From the NCBI GenBank assembly GCA_006218045.1, contig VBWB01000033.1, forward strand, positions 1 through 64,000: 64,000 nucleotides of DNA. Reading direction: 5' to 3'. Position 1 is the stretch's first letter. Every line of letters starts with the position of its first letter. Made by a program: the position numbers and the translations under genes. The notes beneath the pieces were generated by a model. It saw nothing but the letters and a program-made list of their open reading frames with translations. It was not told where the DNA came from and did not search any database. This stretch comes from Stygiobacter sp. (lineage in GTDB: Bacteria; Pseudomonadota; Alphaproteobacteria; Rhodospirillales; Magnetospirillaceae). Shown here one piece after another: positions 9,467-18,654 of this stretch.

Positions 9467-9678
9467 AGGTCACCCTGCGCAAGGTTGCCGATTACTACGA
9501 AATCTATGTCCCGAAAAAGGATCTGGAAGAAAAAGTGATCGAAAGCGAAAAGCCCGGCATCTGGGGCGGTGTCATCAAGATCGGCAACGGCTGGTCGTTC
9601 CAGATGCCCGACATGCCCGCCGACACGCCGCTGCCGATCACCGTCGAAGCCCGCAAGCTCGCCGACGACGAGGATTGA
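9463..9678 (+). CDS. nifT: Putative nitrogen fixation protein NifT/FixU
   Basis: 71 residues, the family length. The start MKVTLRKVADYYEIYVPKKDLEE and the core GIWGGVIKIGNGWSFQMPDM are typical of NifT/FixU. The molecular role is not established. It overlaps the end of nifZ by four bases, so translation is probably coupled. Confidence 0.9.
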   Translation: MKVTLRKVADYYEIYVPKKDLEEKVIESEKPGIWGGVIKIGNGWSFQMPDMPADTPLPITVEARKLADDED

Positions 9679-9682
9679 CGCC

Positions 9683-10549
9683 ATGAACGCCACTGCCCAA
9701 CCGCATGAAATCGTCGCCGATCTTGGCCGGAGAATCGCGGCGGGGCAGCTCGTGCCCTTCCTGGGGCCGGACGTGCTGACGCTGACCGCCGAACCCTGGC
9801 CGGTACCCACCGGGGCCCGCGAATTGTCGCAGCGCCTGTCCAAGCGGGTCGCCGTCCCCGGTCGCATCCGCAACAATATGTGGCACACCGCCCAGTATAT
9901 CGAGACCTTCCGCCATCGCATGACGCTGGACAAGCTGATGCTGGAAATCTTCAAGCCGGTGCCCGAACCCAGTCTGCTGCATCGCTGGCTGGCCGGGCGC
10001 ACCCAGCTGCCCTTGATCATCGACACTTGGTATGACGGCACCATGGCCCAGGCTTTGGCCGCCATCCGCTCGGATTGGGCGCTGATGCAGGGCACGTCGA
10101 AGGCGCGCCGCACCGGCGACGCCCCCTGGTACCGGGCCTATGCCCCCGACGGCAGCGAACTGACCTATGACGAGGCGGCCAAGGCCGGCACCATCCTTTA
10201 CAAGCCGCACGGCGCGGCGCAGCCGGCGGGCGACGTCCTGGCCTCGGATGCCGATTATGTGGAAGTGCTCACCGATATCGATATCCAGACCCCGATCCCG
10301 GACACGGTGAAGCTCAGGCGTGCCGATATGGGCTTCGTCTTCATCGGCTGCCGCTTCTACGACCAGATTTTGCGCACCTTCGCCCGCTGCCTGACCAAGC
10401 ATTCCAAGGGGCCGCGCTACGCCATCGTGCCGGTGGAAGACCTGTCGCCCAACGAGAAGAAGTTCATGGAGAACGAGAACATCACGCCCATCTCCATGCC
10501 CTTGGCCCAGGCGGCCGAGGTACTGGCGGCAACCGCCCCAGTCTTGTGA
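9683..10549 (+). CDS. SIR2-like domain protein of the nif cluster
   Basis: 288 residues, starting five bases after nifT. The layout follows a SIR2-like NAD-binding fold: LVPFLGPDVLTL near residue 27 stands where GAGxS usually is, IIDTWYDGTMAQAL where TTNYD is, KPHGAAQPAGD where the conserved HG lies, and MGFVFIGCRFYDQIL near the C-terminus. The GAG motif is therefore changed to GPD. SIR2-like proteins without other domains recur in nif clusters of related bacteria, but their job is unknown to me. Possibilities include NAD binding linked to DraT-type ADP-ribosylation, or deacylation. It lies in the nifB operon, so nitrogen-fixation conditions should induce it. Confidence 0.75.
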   Translation: MNATAQPHEIVADLGRRIAAGQLVPFLGPDVLTLTAEPWPVPTGARELSQRLSKRVAVPGRIRNNMWHTAQYIETFRHRMTLDKLMLEIFKPVPEPSLLHRWLAGRTQLPLIIDTWYDGTMAQALAAIRSDWALMQGTSKARRTGDAPWYRAYAPDGSELTYDEAAKAGTILYKPHGAAQPAGDVLASDADYVEVLTDIDIQTPIPDTVKLRRADMGFVFIGCRFYDQILRTFARCLTKHSKGPRYAIVPVEDLSPNEKKFMENENITPISMPLAQAAEVLAATAPVL

Positions 10550-10580
10550 ACCTCAAGTAATCCCCAAGGAGCATCCCAAG

Positions 10581-10964
10581 ATGGCCAATGTAACCTTCAG
10601 CGGTCCGACCCTGGAAAAGAACATCACCGTTTACGCCGTCGCCGGCGATAACGGCACCCTTCTGGCCGTGGCCAAGGCCAATAACATCAAGATCCCGTTC
10701 CAGTGCCAGGACGGCGAGTGCGGCTCCTGCCTGATCAAGGTGACCTATCTGGGCGACAACGCCCCCAAGGCCATCGCCCTGACCGACAAGGAAAAGCTGA
10801 CCCTGTCGGTGAACGGCAAGCTGACCAAGGAATTGCTGGCCAAGAGCGAGGTCGAGGACATGCCCCCGCCCTACCGTCTGGCTTGCCAGTACATCGTGCG
10901 GGATGAAGACATCCTGGTGGAATTCTCCGGCGAGGCCGGTGTCGAGATCGATCTGCGGCGTTGA
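10581..10964 (+). CDS. FeSII (Shethna protein II)-like [2Fe-2S] ferredoxin
   Basis: 127 residues. The plant-type cluster motif is FQCQDGECGSCLIKV, with a fourth cysteine in YRLACQYIV. The C-terminal pattern YRLACQ-IV-DEDILVEFSGE and the N-terminal VAGDNGTLLAVAKANNIKIPFQC match, from memory, the Azotobacter FeSII protein. FeSII forms the oxygen-stable, inactive complex with nitrogenase (conformational protection). General 2Fe-2S electron transfer is the alternative. The ATG at 10581 follows CAAGGAGCATCCCAAG. It lies in the nifB operon and is followed by a strong terminator. Confidence 0.8.
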   Translation: MANVTFSGPTLEKNITVYAVAGDNGTLLAVAKANNIKIPFQCQDGECGSCLIKVTYLGDNAPKAIALTDKEKLTLSVNGKLTKELLAKSEVEDMPPPYRLACQYIVRDEDILVEFSGEAGVEIDLRR

Positions 10965-10988
10965 TGGCGGAAGCACGCAGATCGGTAC

Positions 10989-11017
10989 GGGGGGCGTCCT
11001 TAGGGACGCCCCCTTTT
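10989..11017 (+). terminator. Rho-independent terminator after FeSII-like gene
   Basis: GGGGGCGTCC, a three-base TTA loop, and GGGACGCCCCC followed by TTTTT. It ends 22 bp before the next ATG, so the ArsC-like gene would be expressed by readthrough or its own promoter. Confidence 0.88.
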
Positions 11018-11038
11018 TCCTGAGCACGGGAGGATGAC

Positions 11039-11449
11039 ATGGTGCGGGTGGTATTCTACGAAAAGCCCGGTTGCGGCGGCAATGCCCGGCAAAAGAAGAC
11101 ATTGTCCGATTCGGGACATGAACTGGTGGTGCGCGATTTATTGTCGCATCCATGGTCGGGGGCCGAGTTGCTGGCCTTCCTGGCCCCCTTGCCGACGGCG
11201 GACTGGTTCAACCGCGCCGCCCCCAAGGTGAAGTCGGGGCAAATCGTCCCGGAAAAGCTGGGACCGAGCAAGGCGCTGGAAGTGCTGCTGGACGACCACC
11301 TGCTGATCCGCCGCCCGCTCATGCAGGTGGGCGACCAACGCATGGTCGGCTGGGACGAAGCCAAGGTCGCCGCCTGGATCGGCCTTGATGGTGCCGCCGG
11401 CATCGGTGAGGGCTGCCCCAAGCACGATCACGCACAAAAGTGCGGATGA
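11039..11449 (+). CDS. ArsC/thioredoxin-fold nitrogenase-associated protein
   Basis: 136 residues, beginning MVRVVFYEKPGCGGNARQKK, the start of the nitrogenase-associated ArsC-like family. An arsenate-reductase-like core follows (LPTADWFNRAAPKVKSGQI, LLIRRPLMQVGDQRMVGWD). The catalytic-site equivalent is a single cysteine (GCGG). The C-terminal tail CPKHDHAQKC has two cysteines and two histidines and could bind metal. A function in nitrogen fixation is inferred from genomic association only. It is convergent with bluB. Confidence 0.75.
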   Translation: MVRVVFYEKPGCGGNARQKKTLSDSGHELVVRDLLSHPWSGAELLAFLAPLPTADWFNRAAPKVKSGQIVPEKLGPSKALEVLLDDHLLIRRPLMQVGDQRMVGWDEAKVAAWIGLDGAAGIGEGCPKHDHAQKCG

Positions 11450-11495
11450 GAACAAAGGCGGCGATGCCGGCTCCCCGGCACCACCGCCCTTGAGA

Positions 11496-12245
11496 TCACG
11501 GCGCGAAGGTGCCGGCGGCGACGGCAGCCTGATCACGACGAACGACGTCAAGAAGATGACCGTCCTGGCCCTGACGTCCCCATTGGTCGAAATGGATCAA
11601 ATCGGCCAAAGGCAGACGCGGTCGCCAACCGGCGGCTTGCAGTTCCGGCTGGGCATGGTAACCCCGCACCTTGCCCAGGCACAGATATGCCACCGGGACG
11701 ATACCGGCGGGAATGTCCAGCGCCTGCTGCACCACGGCATTGTCAAAGATGCTGACCCAGCCCACGCCCAAACCCTCGGCCCGAGCCGCCAGCCATAGAT
11801 TCTGCACGGCACAGACGCTGCTGTACAAATCCATGGTGCGGATATGAGTGCGGCCGATCACCACCGCCCCAGCCCGATCACGGTCGCAGGTGATGCAGAT
11901 GTTGACCGGCGCCTCCATGATCCCTTCCAGCTTGAGCGAACGGTAGAAATCCTGCTTGTCGGCGGGAAACATCATCGCCGCCTCGGCATGAGCGACCTGA
12001 AAGGCGTCATGAACGCGGCGGCGCACCGTCTGGTCGCGGACGACGACAAAGCTCCACGGCTGCATGAAGCCGACCGAGGGAGCATGATGGGCGGCAATCA
12101 GGACGCGGCTCAAAACGTCGTCGGCAATGGGGTCGGGCAGAAACTCGCCACGGGTGTCGCGGCGGGTGAGGATGGCCCGGTAAACACCCTCGCGTTCGGG
12201 CGTGGGCAAGGCGGCGGCAGGCAAAAGATCATTATTTGTAACCAT
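11496..12245 (-). CDS. bluB: 5,6-dimethylbenzimidazole synthase BluB
   Basis: 249 residues of the nitroreductase fold. BluB-type motifs are VYRAILTRRDTRGEFLPDPI, AAHHAPSVGFMQPWSFVVVRD and TMDLYSSVCAVQNLWLAARAEGLGVGWVS. BluB consumes FMN and oxygen to make the lower ligand of vitamin B12. The start chosen is ATG 12245, behind AAGGGGACTTCCG. A further 14 codons upstream are open, but that start lacks a good ribosome site. The gene has a cobalamin riboswitch in its leader, which supports BluB over a generic nitroreductase. Confidence 0.88.
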   Translation of the reverse strand: MVTNNDLLPAAALPTPEREGVYRAILTRRDTRGEFLPDPIADDVLSRVLIAAHHAPSVGFMQPWSFVVVRDQTVRRRVHDAFQVAHAEAAMMFPADKQDFYRSLKLEGIMEAPVNICITCDRDRAGAVVIGRTHIRTMDLYSSVCAVQNLWLAARAEGLGVGWVSIFDNAVVQQALDIPAGIVPVAYLCLGKVRGYHAQPELQAAGWRPRLPLADLIHFDQWGRQGQDGHLLDVVRRDQAAVAAGTFAP

Positions 12246-12299
12246 CGGAAGTCCCCTTGGATGGCGGCAATCCCCCTGGCCGTCCATACCGGGGGATCA

Positions 12300-12465
12300 T
12301 CCTCGCCCGGCCGGTCTTCTGACTTGGGCTCCTCCCGATGCGACGCCTTCCCGGCCAAAACCAGTGGCGTATGTCGATCGGTCCCCCATACAGCGTTGGG
12401 CACGTCGCGGATTCGCACCGCGTTCCCGATTCTCCGTCGCGCACAAGCGCTTCGGCACCGGACGA
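12300..12465 (-). promoter_or_regulatory. Cobalamin (B12) riboswitch upstream of bluB
   Basis: Read on the minus strand, the segment has the conserved blocks of the AdoCbl riboswitch in order: a GGTGCC 5' block, GAATCGGGAACGCGGTGCGAA with GCGACGTGCCC, the B12-box region GACATACGCCACTG, GGGAAGGCG, and the 3' block AGCCCAAGTCAGAAGACCGGCC. It ends about 55 bp before the bluB ATG, suitable for control of initiation or termination. Identified by motif order; no covariance model was run. Confidence 0.9.
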
Positions 12466-12505
12466 ATGCCTGTTCTTATCCTGCCCCCCTCAGGCATTCA
12501 ACACA

Positions 12506-13387
12506 CTATGCCCCGATCGCCAATAATTTCGGCACCTGCGCCCTGATTTCCTCGGCCACCGCCTTGTCCAGCTTGTTCAGCCACGCCTTGGGAATGGCCG
12601 ACAGGCCGTAGCAGGCACCGGCCAGCATGCCGACCATGGCCCCGGTGGTGTCGGCGTCGCCGCCTTGGTTGACGGTCTGAATCAGACAATCCTGAAACGA
12701 ATCGGTGACGAAATAGAAGTGCAGCACCGTCTGCATGGTGTCGACGATATAGGCCGTGCTCTGGCCCTTGAACACCTCGAAGCGGAAGCATTTGTGCCTG
12801 TCCACCAAGGCGGTGGCGATGGCCCTGGCCCCTTTCATGCCCTCGCCGTTGAGCAGCGCCTGGACCATGCGCACCATGGTCAGCGAGGCGTGGTCCGACA
12901 AAGGATGATTGTGGGTGATGTGACATTGCGCCAGCGTCCACGGCTCGACCCGGTCGGGTTGGCTCAAGGTCGCCAGGGCCATGGGCAGAACCCGCATGGC
13001 GGCGCCATTGCCGGCATCACCGTCGCAATAGGGGCCGTCGACGCTGCCATGGATCATGTAACGGCGGATGCCGCGCCGACAGGTATTGCCGATATCCACC
13101 GGTCCGGTCTTCAGCCAGGCGGCGAATTCCTCGCACGCCTCGACGGCGTCGAACCGGCCCATGCGGGCCAGCGAGCGGCCCAGGGCCAGGGACATCTCGG
13201 TGTCGTCGGTGATCTGGCCGGGGGCCAGATGCAGCCAGCCGCCGCCGACCATCTTGCGATGGACGCCATACTGGCTTTGAATTTCGCCGCGGGTCAGGAA
13301 CTCGACGGTGGCCCCCAGGGCGTCGCCGACGGCTAGGCCGAAATAGGCGCCCAAGGCCCGGTCCAGCAAGGGAATGTTTTGTTCCAT
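12506..13387 (-). CDS. draG: ADP-ribosyl-(dinitrogen reductase) hydrolase DraG
   Basis: 293 residues, the DraG length. It begins DRALGAYFGLAVGDALGATVEF. The dimetal-binding motifs are QITDDTEMSLALGRSL (residues 57-72) and NQGGDADTTGAMVGMLAG near the C-terminus. DraG removes ADP-ribose from the arginine of NifH and so reactivates nitrogenase when ammonium runs out. It is 14 bp downstream of draT on the same strand, and the pair is divergent from nifHDK as in Rhodospirillum and Azospirillum. Confidence 0.95.
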   Translation of the reverse strand: MEQNIPLLDRALGAYFGLAVGDALGATVEFLTRGEIQSQYGVHRKMVGGGWLHLAPGQITDDTEMSLALGRSLARMGRFDAVEACEEFAAWLKTGPVDIGNTCRRGIRRYMIHGSVDGPYCDGDAGNGAAMRVLPMALATLSQPDRVEPWTLAQCHITHNHPLSDHASLTMVRMVQALLNGEGMKGARAIATALVDRHKCFRFEVFKGQSTAYIVDTMQTVLHFYFVTDSFQDCLIQTVNQGGDADTTGAMVGMLAGACYGLSAIPKAWLNKLDKAVAEEIRAQVPKLLAIGA

Positions 13388-13401
13388 GCGAACACTCTTT
13401 C

Positions 13402-14220
13402 CTAAAGATAGCTGGCATCGGCCAGGTATTCACCGCCGATGACCAGATATTCGCCTTCGCCCTTCAACGGGTGGATGGGCAGAAGCGTGTTGAAAAAGAC
13501 GACTTTCACCACCGGAACATGGGCGGTGACGATGATGTCACCGAAACAGCCGGCCACATCGCGATCTTCGGAAAACGACGCCAGATTGTTGATGCGCATC
13601 ACCACCCGGCGGCGGTCGAGGCGTTCGACGATCTGATGCTCGTCAAAGGAATTGGTGCCCCGGTACAGGGTCAGATGGGTCTTGCCCGGGGCCACGAAAG
13701 CGGCCAGCGCCCATTGGCAGAATTCATACAGCATGTCCAATTGGGTATGGATGGAATTGTTGTGGAAGCGCGACGACATCTTCTCTTCCACATAAGCCGT
13801 CCATACCGGCCCGGTCAGGCGGTCGATCACCTGCTTATGGAAGGTGGGGAACAGACCGAAGCGGCTTTGCACCCAACCCTTCAGCACCGCCCCTTCGGGG
13901 CCGTTGCTGTCATAGCCCCAACCCTTGAGCAGACGCAGGAACGAGGCGCGGAAACGCCGGGCCAGGGCACCGTCCTCGCGCTGTTCCGGGTCGATGCCGA
14001 ACATGGCGTTCATATAAGAGTGAAACGCCAGGCCGGCATCGGCCAGATCGGGGGCATGCGAGAGCATCTCGAACAAAGTCTTGTTCATCTCGCGTGCACC
14101 GGAAATGTGCAATTCCACCGGATGAGCGTTGAATTCACGGCAACCCAGCAACGCGGTGGGCACCCCCACAAGGTTGGTCGACTGTCCGAAACCGTGCTTT
14201 TCCCTGGATGACACGCCCAC
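13402..14220 (-). CDS. draT: NAD+-dinitrogen-reductase ADP-ribosyltransferase DraT
   Basis: 272 residues. Family segments include HGFGQSTNLVGVPTALLGCREFN, LLKGWGYDSNGPEGAVLKGWVQSRFGLFPTFHK and THLTLYRGTNSFDEHQIVE. The YRGT and later NNLASFSED stretches correspond to NAD-binding/transferase motifs. DraT modifies the NifH arginine in the GCAGRG loop in response to ammonium or darkness. That arginine codon is still present in the damaged nifH here. The start is taken at ATG 14220; shorter ATGs lie in the leader but would remove conserved residues. Confidence 0.94.
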   Translation of the reverse strand: MGVSSREKHGFGQSTNLVGVPTALLGCREFNAHPVELHISGAREMNKTLFEMLSHAPDLADAGLAFHSYMNAMFGIDPEQREDGALARRFRASFLRLLKGWGYDSNGPEGAVLKGWVQSRFGLFPTFHKQVIDRLTGPVWTAYVEEKMSSRFHNNSIHTQLDMLYEFCQWALAAFVAPGKTHLTLYRGTNSFDEHQIVERLDRRRVVMRINNLASFSEDRDVAGCFGDIIVTAHVPVVKVVFFNTLLPIHPLKGEGEYLVIGGEYLADASYL

Positions 14221-15275
<1,055 letters not shown>

Positions 15276-15305
15276 TAACTGGCCACTGACCAGCTTTTAT
15301 CGTTA

Positions 15306-15335
15306 CCCCCGCCGCTCGTATGGCGGCGGCGGGGG
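15306..15335 (+). other. Hairpin between nifH and nifD
   Basis: CCCCCGCCGC at 15306-15315 pairs perfectly with GCGGCGGGGG at 15326-15335 around a ten-base loop. There is no following T-run. It is placed as the transcript-stabilising stem-loops known after nifH in other diazotrophs. Confidence 0.7.
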
Positions 15336-15364
15336 ATGCGAAAACCAGGATAAGGAGATGGGGC

Positions 15365-16819
15365 ATGAGCCTCGACAACGCACCCGACGCTGCTTTCAAT
15401 GAGGCCCTGATCAAGGAAGTCCTCGAGCAGTATCCCGAGAAGGCCGCCAAGAAGCGTGGCCGTCACCTCAACGTCAAGAAGACCGACGATGCCGGCGCCT
15501 CCAGCTGCGGCGTCAAGTCCAACGTCAAATCCGTTCCCGGTGTGATGACCATCCGTGGTTGCGCCTATGCCGGTTCCAAGGGTGTGGTGTGGGGTCCGGT
15601 CAAGGACATGCTCCACATCTCCCACGGTCCGGTCGGCTGCGGTCACTATTCCTGGTCCCAGCGTCGCAACTACTTCAATGGCACGGTCGGCATCGACAGC
15701 TTCGTGACCATGCAGATCACCTCGGACTTCCAGGAACGCGACATCGTTTTCGGTGGCGACAAGAACCTGGACAAGATGATCGACGAGTTGAACGACCTGT
15801 TCCCGCTCAACAAGGGTATCTCGATCCAGTCCGAATGCCCGATCGGCCTGATCGGTGACGACATCGAAGCCGTCGCCAAGAAGAAGCACAAGGAAACCGG
15901 CAAGACCATCGTTCCGGTGCGGTGCGAAGGCTTCCGCGGCGTGTCCCAGTCGCTGGGCCACCACATCGCCAACGACGCCATCCGCGATTGGGTGTTCGAG
16001 AAGTCGAAGCCCGAGTGGGAAACCGGCCCCTATGACGTCAACCTGATCGCCGACTACAACATCGGCGGCGACGCCTGGCCTTCCCGCCGTCTGCTGGAAG
16101 AAATGGGCCTGCGTGTGGTCGGCATGTGGTCGGGCGACGCCACCTTGGCGGAAATGGAACGCGCCCCCAAGGCCAAGCTGAACCTGATCCACTGCTATCG
16201 GTCGATGAACTACATCTGCCGTCACATGGAAGAGAAGTACAACATTCCGTGGGTGGAATATAACTTCTTCGGCCCCAGCCAGATCGCCAAGTCCTTGCGC
16301 AAGATCGCCTCGCAGTTCGACGAGACCATCCAGGCCAATGCCGAGAAGGTTATCGCCAAGTACGAAGGCCTGGTCGCCGATATCCTGGCCAAGTTCAAGC
16401 CCCGTCTGGAAGGCAAGAAGGTCATGCTGTACGTGGGTGGTCTGCGCCCCCGTCACGTCGCCAACGCCTATGACGATCTGGGCATGACCATCGTCGGCAC
16501 CGGCTATGAATTCGGCCACAACGACGACTATCAGCGCACCACCGATTACGTCAAGGAAGGCACGCTGATCTATGACGATGTCTCGGGCTACGAGCTTGAG
16601 AAGTTCATCGAAAAGATCCGCCCCGACCTGGTCGGTTCCGGCATCAAGGAAAAGTACGCCACCCAAAAGATGGGCGTGCCCTTCCGCCAGATGCACTCGT
16701 GGGACTATTCCGGCCCGTATCACGGTTATGACGGCTTCGCCATTTTCGCTCGCGATATGGACCTGGCCATCAACAGCCCGATCTGGTCGAAGTTCAAGGC
16801 TCCGTGGAAGGCCGCGTAA
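15365..16819 (+). CDS. nifD: Nitrogenase MoFe protein alpha chain NifD
   Basis: 484 residues, full length. P-cluster cysteines are seen in [16 protein letters not shown] and [11 protein letters not shown]. FeMo-co ligands are the cysteine of [16 protein letters not shown] and the histidine in [16 protein letters not shown]. With NifK it forms the catalytic alpha2beta2 component. The ATG at 15365 follows AAGGAGATGGGGC. Nothing is missing here, in contrast to the neighbouring nifH. Confidence 0.97.
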   Translation: MSLDNAPDAAFNEALIKEVLEQYPEKAAKKRGRHLNVKKTDDAGASSCGVKSNVKSVPGVMTIRGCAYAGSKGVVWGPVKDMLHISHGPVGCGHYSWSQRRNYFNGTVGIDSFVTMQITSDFQERDIVFGGDKNLDKMIDELNDLFPLNKGISIQSECPIGLIGDDIEAVAKKKHKETGKTIVPVRCEGFRGVSQSLGHHIANDAIRDWVFEKSKPEWETGPYDVNLIADYNIGGDAWPSRRLLEEMGLRVVGMWSGDATLAEMERAPKAKLNLIHCYRSMNYICRHMEEKYNIPWVEYNFFGPSQIAKSLRKIASQFDETIQANAEKVIAKYEGLVADILAKFKPRLEGKKVMLYVGGLRPRHVANAYDDLGMTIVGTGYEFGHNDDYQRTTDYVKEGTLIYDDVSGYELEKFIEKIRPDLVGSGIKEKYATQKMGVPFRQMHSWDYSGPYHGYDGFAIFARDMDLAINSPIWSKFKAPWKAA

Positions 16820-16863
16820 GCGCCAACCAACTGTAAAGCCTTACATTTTCTGATGTCACAACA

Positions 16864-16903
16864 CCTCCTCGCGTGACGCCCACAAAACGGGGGCGCGAGG
16901 AGG
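16864..16903 (+). other. Hairpin between nifD and nifK
   Basis: CCTCCTCGCG at 16864-16873 pairs perfectly with CGCGAGGAGG at 16894-16903. The second arm ends eight bases before the nifK ribosome-binding AAGGAG region. There is no T-run, so a role in RNA stability or translation is more likely than termination. Confidence 0.65.
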
Positions 16904-16919
16904 CTGAAGGAGAACTGCC

Positions 16920-18446
16920 ATGCCGCAGAGCGCTGACAAGGTCAAAGACCACATTTCCTTGTTCAAGGAACCGGAATACCTGGAACTGTTCGCCTCCAAG
17001 AAGGCTCAGTTCGAGTGCCGGCCCACCGACGAAGCCGTGGACGCCCAGGCCGAATACACCAAGACCTGGGAATACCGCGAAAAGAACTTCGCCCGTGAAA
17101 TCGCCACCATCAACCCGGCCAAGGCCTGCCAGCCGCTGGGCGCGGTGTTCGTGGCCGCCGGTTTTGAAGGTACCCTGCCCTACGTGCATGGTTCGCAAGG
17201 CTGCGTCGCTTATTTCCGTTCGCATCTGGCCCGCCACTTCAAGGAAGCGGTGCCGATCGTCGCCGACTCGATGACCGAGGACGCCGCCGTGTTCGGCGGT
17301 CTGTCCAACATCGTCGAAGGCCTGCAGAACGCCTATACGCTCTATAAGCCGAAGATGATCGTGGTCTCGACCACCTGCATGGCCGAAGTCATCGGCGACG
17401 ATCTGTCGGCGTTCATCGCCACCGCCAAGGAAAAGGAATCGGTTCCGGCTGATTTCCCGGTTCCCTTCGCCCACACCCCGTCTTTCGTCGGCAGCCACAC
17501 CACCGGCTACGACAACCAGATGAAGGGCATTCTCAACTACTTCTGGGATCGTGAAGCGCAGCTGACCGCCACCGCCGGCGAAAAGATCAACATCATCCCC
17601 GGTTTCGACGGCTATGCGGTCGCCAACAACCGCGAGATCAAGCGTTACCTCGACACCATGGGCGTCGACTACACCTTCCTCGGCGATGTTTCCGACGTCT
17701 ACGACACCCCGTCGGACGGCGAATACCGCATGTATGACGGCGGCACCACGCTGGACGACACCCGCGCCGCCATCAATGCCAAGGCCACCATCGGCCTGCA
17801 GGAATTCTGCAGCCTGAAGACCCTGGAATACGTGGCGACCAAGGGTCAGCAGACCGTTGCCTTCAACTACCCCATGGGCATCGGCGCCACCGATTCCTTC
17901 CTGATGAAGGTCTCGGAACTGACCGGCAAGGCCATTCCCGCCTCCATCGAAAAGGAACGCGGTCGTCTGGTCGACGCCATCACCGACAGCCAGGCCTGGC
18001 TGCATGGCAAGAAGTTCGCCGTCTTCGGCGACCCCGACTTCACCTTGGCCATGTCCGCCTTCCTGATGGAAATGGGCGCCGAGCCGACCCACGTCCTCGC
18101 CACCAACGGCGGCAAGGAATGGGAAGCCAAGGCCAAGGCCCTGCTGGCCTCCTCGCCCTTCGGCGCCTCGGGTCAGGTGTGGGCCGGCAAGGATCTGTGG
18201 CACCTGCGCTCGCTGCTGTTCACCGAGCCGACCGATTTCATCATCGGTTCGTCCTACGGCAAGTATCTGGAAAAGGACACCGGCATTCCGCTGATCCGTC
18301 TGACCTTCCCGATCTTCGACCGTCACCACCACCACCGCTTCCCCACCTTCGGCTACCAAGGGGCGCTGCGGGTTCTGGTCGAAATCCTCGACCGCGTGTT
18401 CGAGATCGCCGACAACACGGACATTTCCTTCGATCTGACCCGGTAA
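16920..18446 (+). CDS. nifK: Nitrogenase MoFe protein beta chain NifK
   Basis: 508 residues. P-cluster cysteines are in [22 protein letters not shown] and [12 protein letters not shown], with the conserved serine nearby. The C-terminal [23 protein letters not shown] is typical. It pairs with NifD. The ATG at 16920 follows GAAGGAGAACTGCC. The gene is intact and is followed by three tandem terminators. Confidence 0.97.
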   Translation: MPQSADKVKDHISLFKEPEYLELFASKKAQFECRPTDEAVDAQAEYTKTWEYREKNFAREIATINPAKACQPLGAVFVAAGFEGTLPYVHGSQGCVAYFRSHLARHFKEAVPIVADSMTEDAAVFGGLSNIVEGLQNAYTLYKPKMIVVSTTCMAEVIGDDLSAFIATAKEKESVPADFPVPFAHTPSFVGSHTTGYDNQMKGILNYFWDREAQLTATAGEKINIIPGFDGYAVANNREIKRYLDTMGVDYTFLGDVSDVYDTPSDGEYRMYDGGTTLDDTRAAINAKATIGLQEFCSLKTLEYVATKGQQTVAFNYPMGIGATDSFLMKVSELTGKAIPASIEKERGRLVDAITDSQAWLHGKKFAVFGDPDFTLAMSAFLMEMGAEPTHVLATNGGKEWEAKAKALLASSPFGASGQVWAGKDLWHLRSLLFTEPTDFIIGSSYGKYLEKDTGIPLIRLTFPIFDRHHHHRFPTFGYQGALRVLVEILDRVFEIADNTDISFDLTR

Positions 18447-18474
18447 CCTGCTGTCCCGGTTCGGATCGCCTAAG

Positions 18475-18602
18475 CCCCGGAGCACCCCAGTGCTCCGGGG
18501 TTTTTTTTCATTTCCTCCCGGAGGGGGAGCACCCCAGTGCTCCGGGGTTTTTTTCATTTCCTCCCGGAGGGGGGAGCACCCCAGTGCTCCGGGGTTTTTT
18601 AT
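18475..18602 (+). terminator. Three tandem copies of a terminator after nifK
   Basis: The hairpin GGAGCACCCCAGTGCTCC plus GGGG and a run of six to eight T occurs three times with a period of exactly 47 bp; the GGGG blocks end at 18500, 18547 and 18594. The spacer, TTTCCTCCCGGAGGGGG, is copied too. This is a tandem duplication of a whole terminator, ending 52 bp before the next gene. Confidence 0.92.
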
Positions 18603-18654
18603 TGTCCCCTGCCGGTCTATATTGATCCGGGGTTCGCAACCGAAAGCTCAACAC

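Noticed and set aside
16794-18557. 587-codon open frame opposite nifK
   Set aside because: Shadow of a clear nifK; no motifs of its own.
18475-18602. Possible CRISPR array because of regular direct repeats
   Set aside because: Only three units, with no variable spacers; each unit is a terminator hairpin with T-run.
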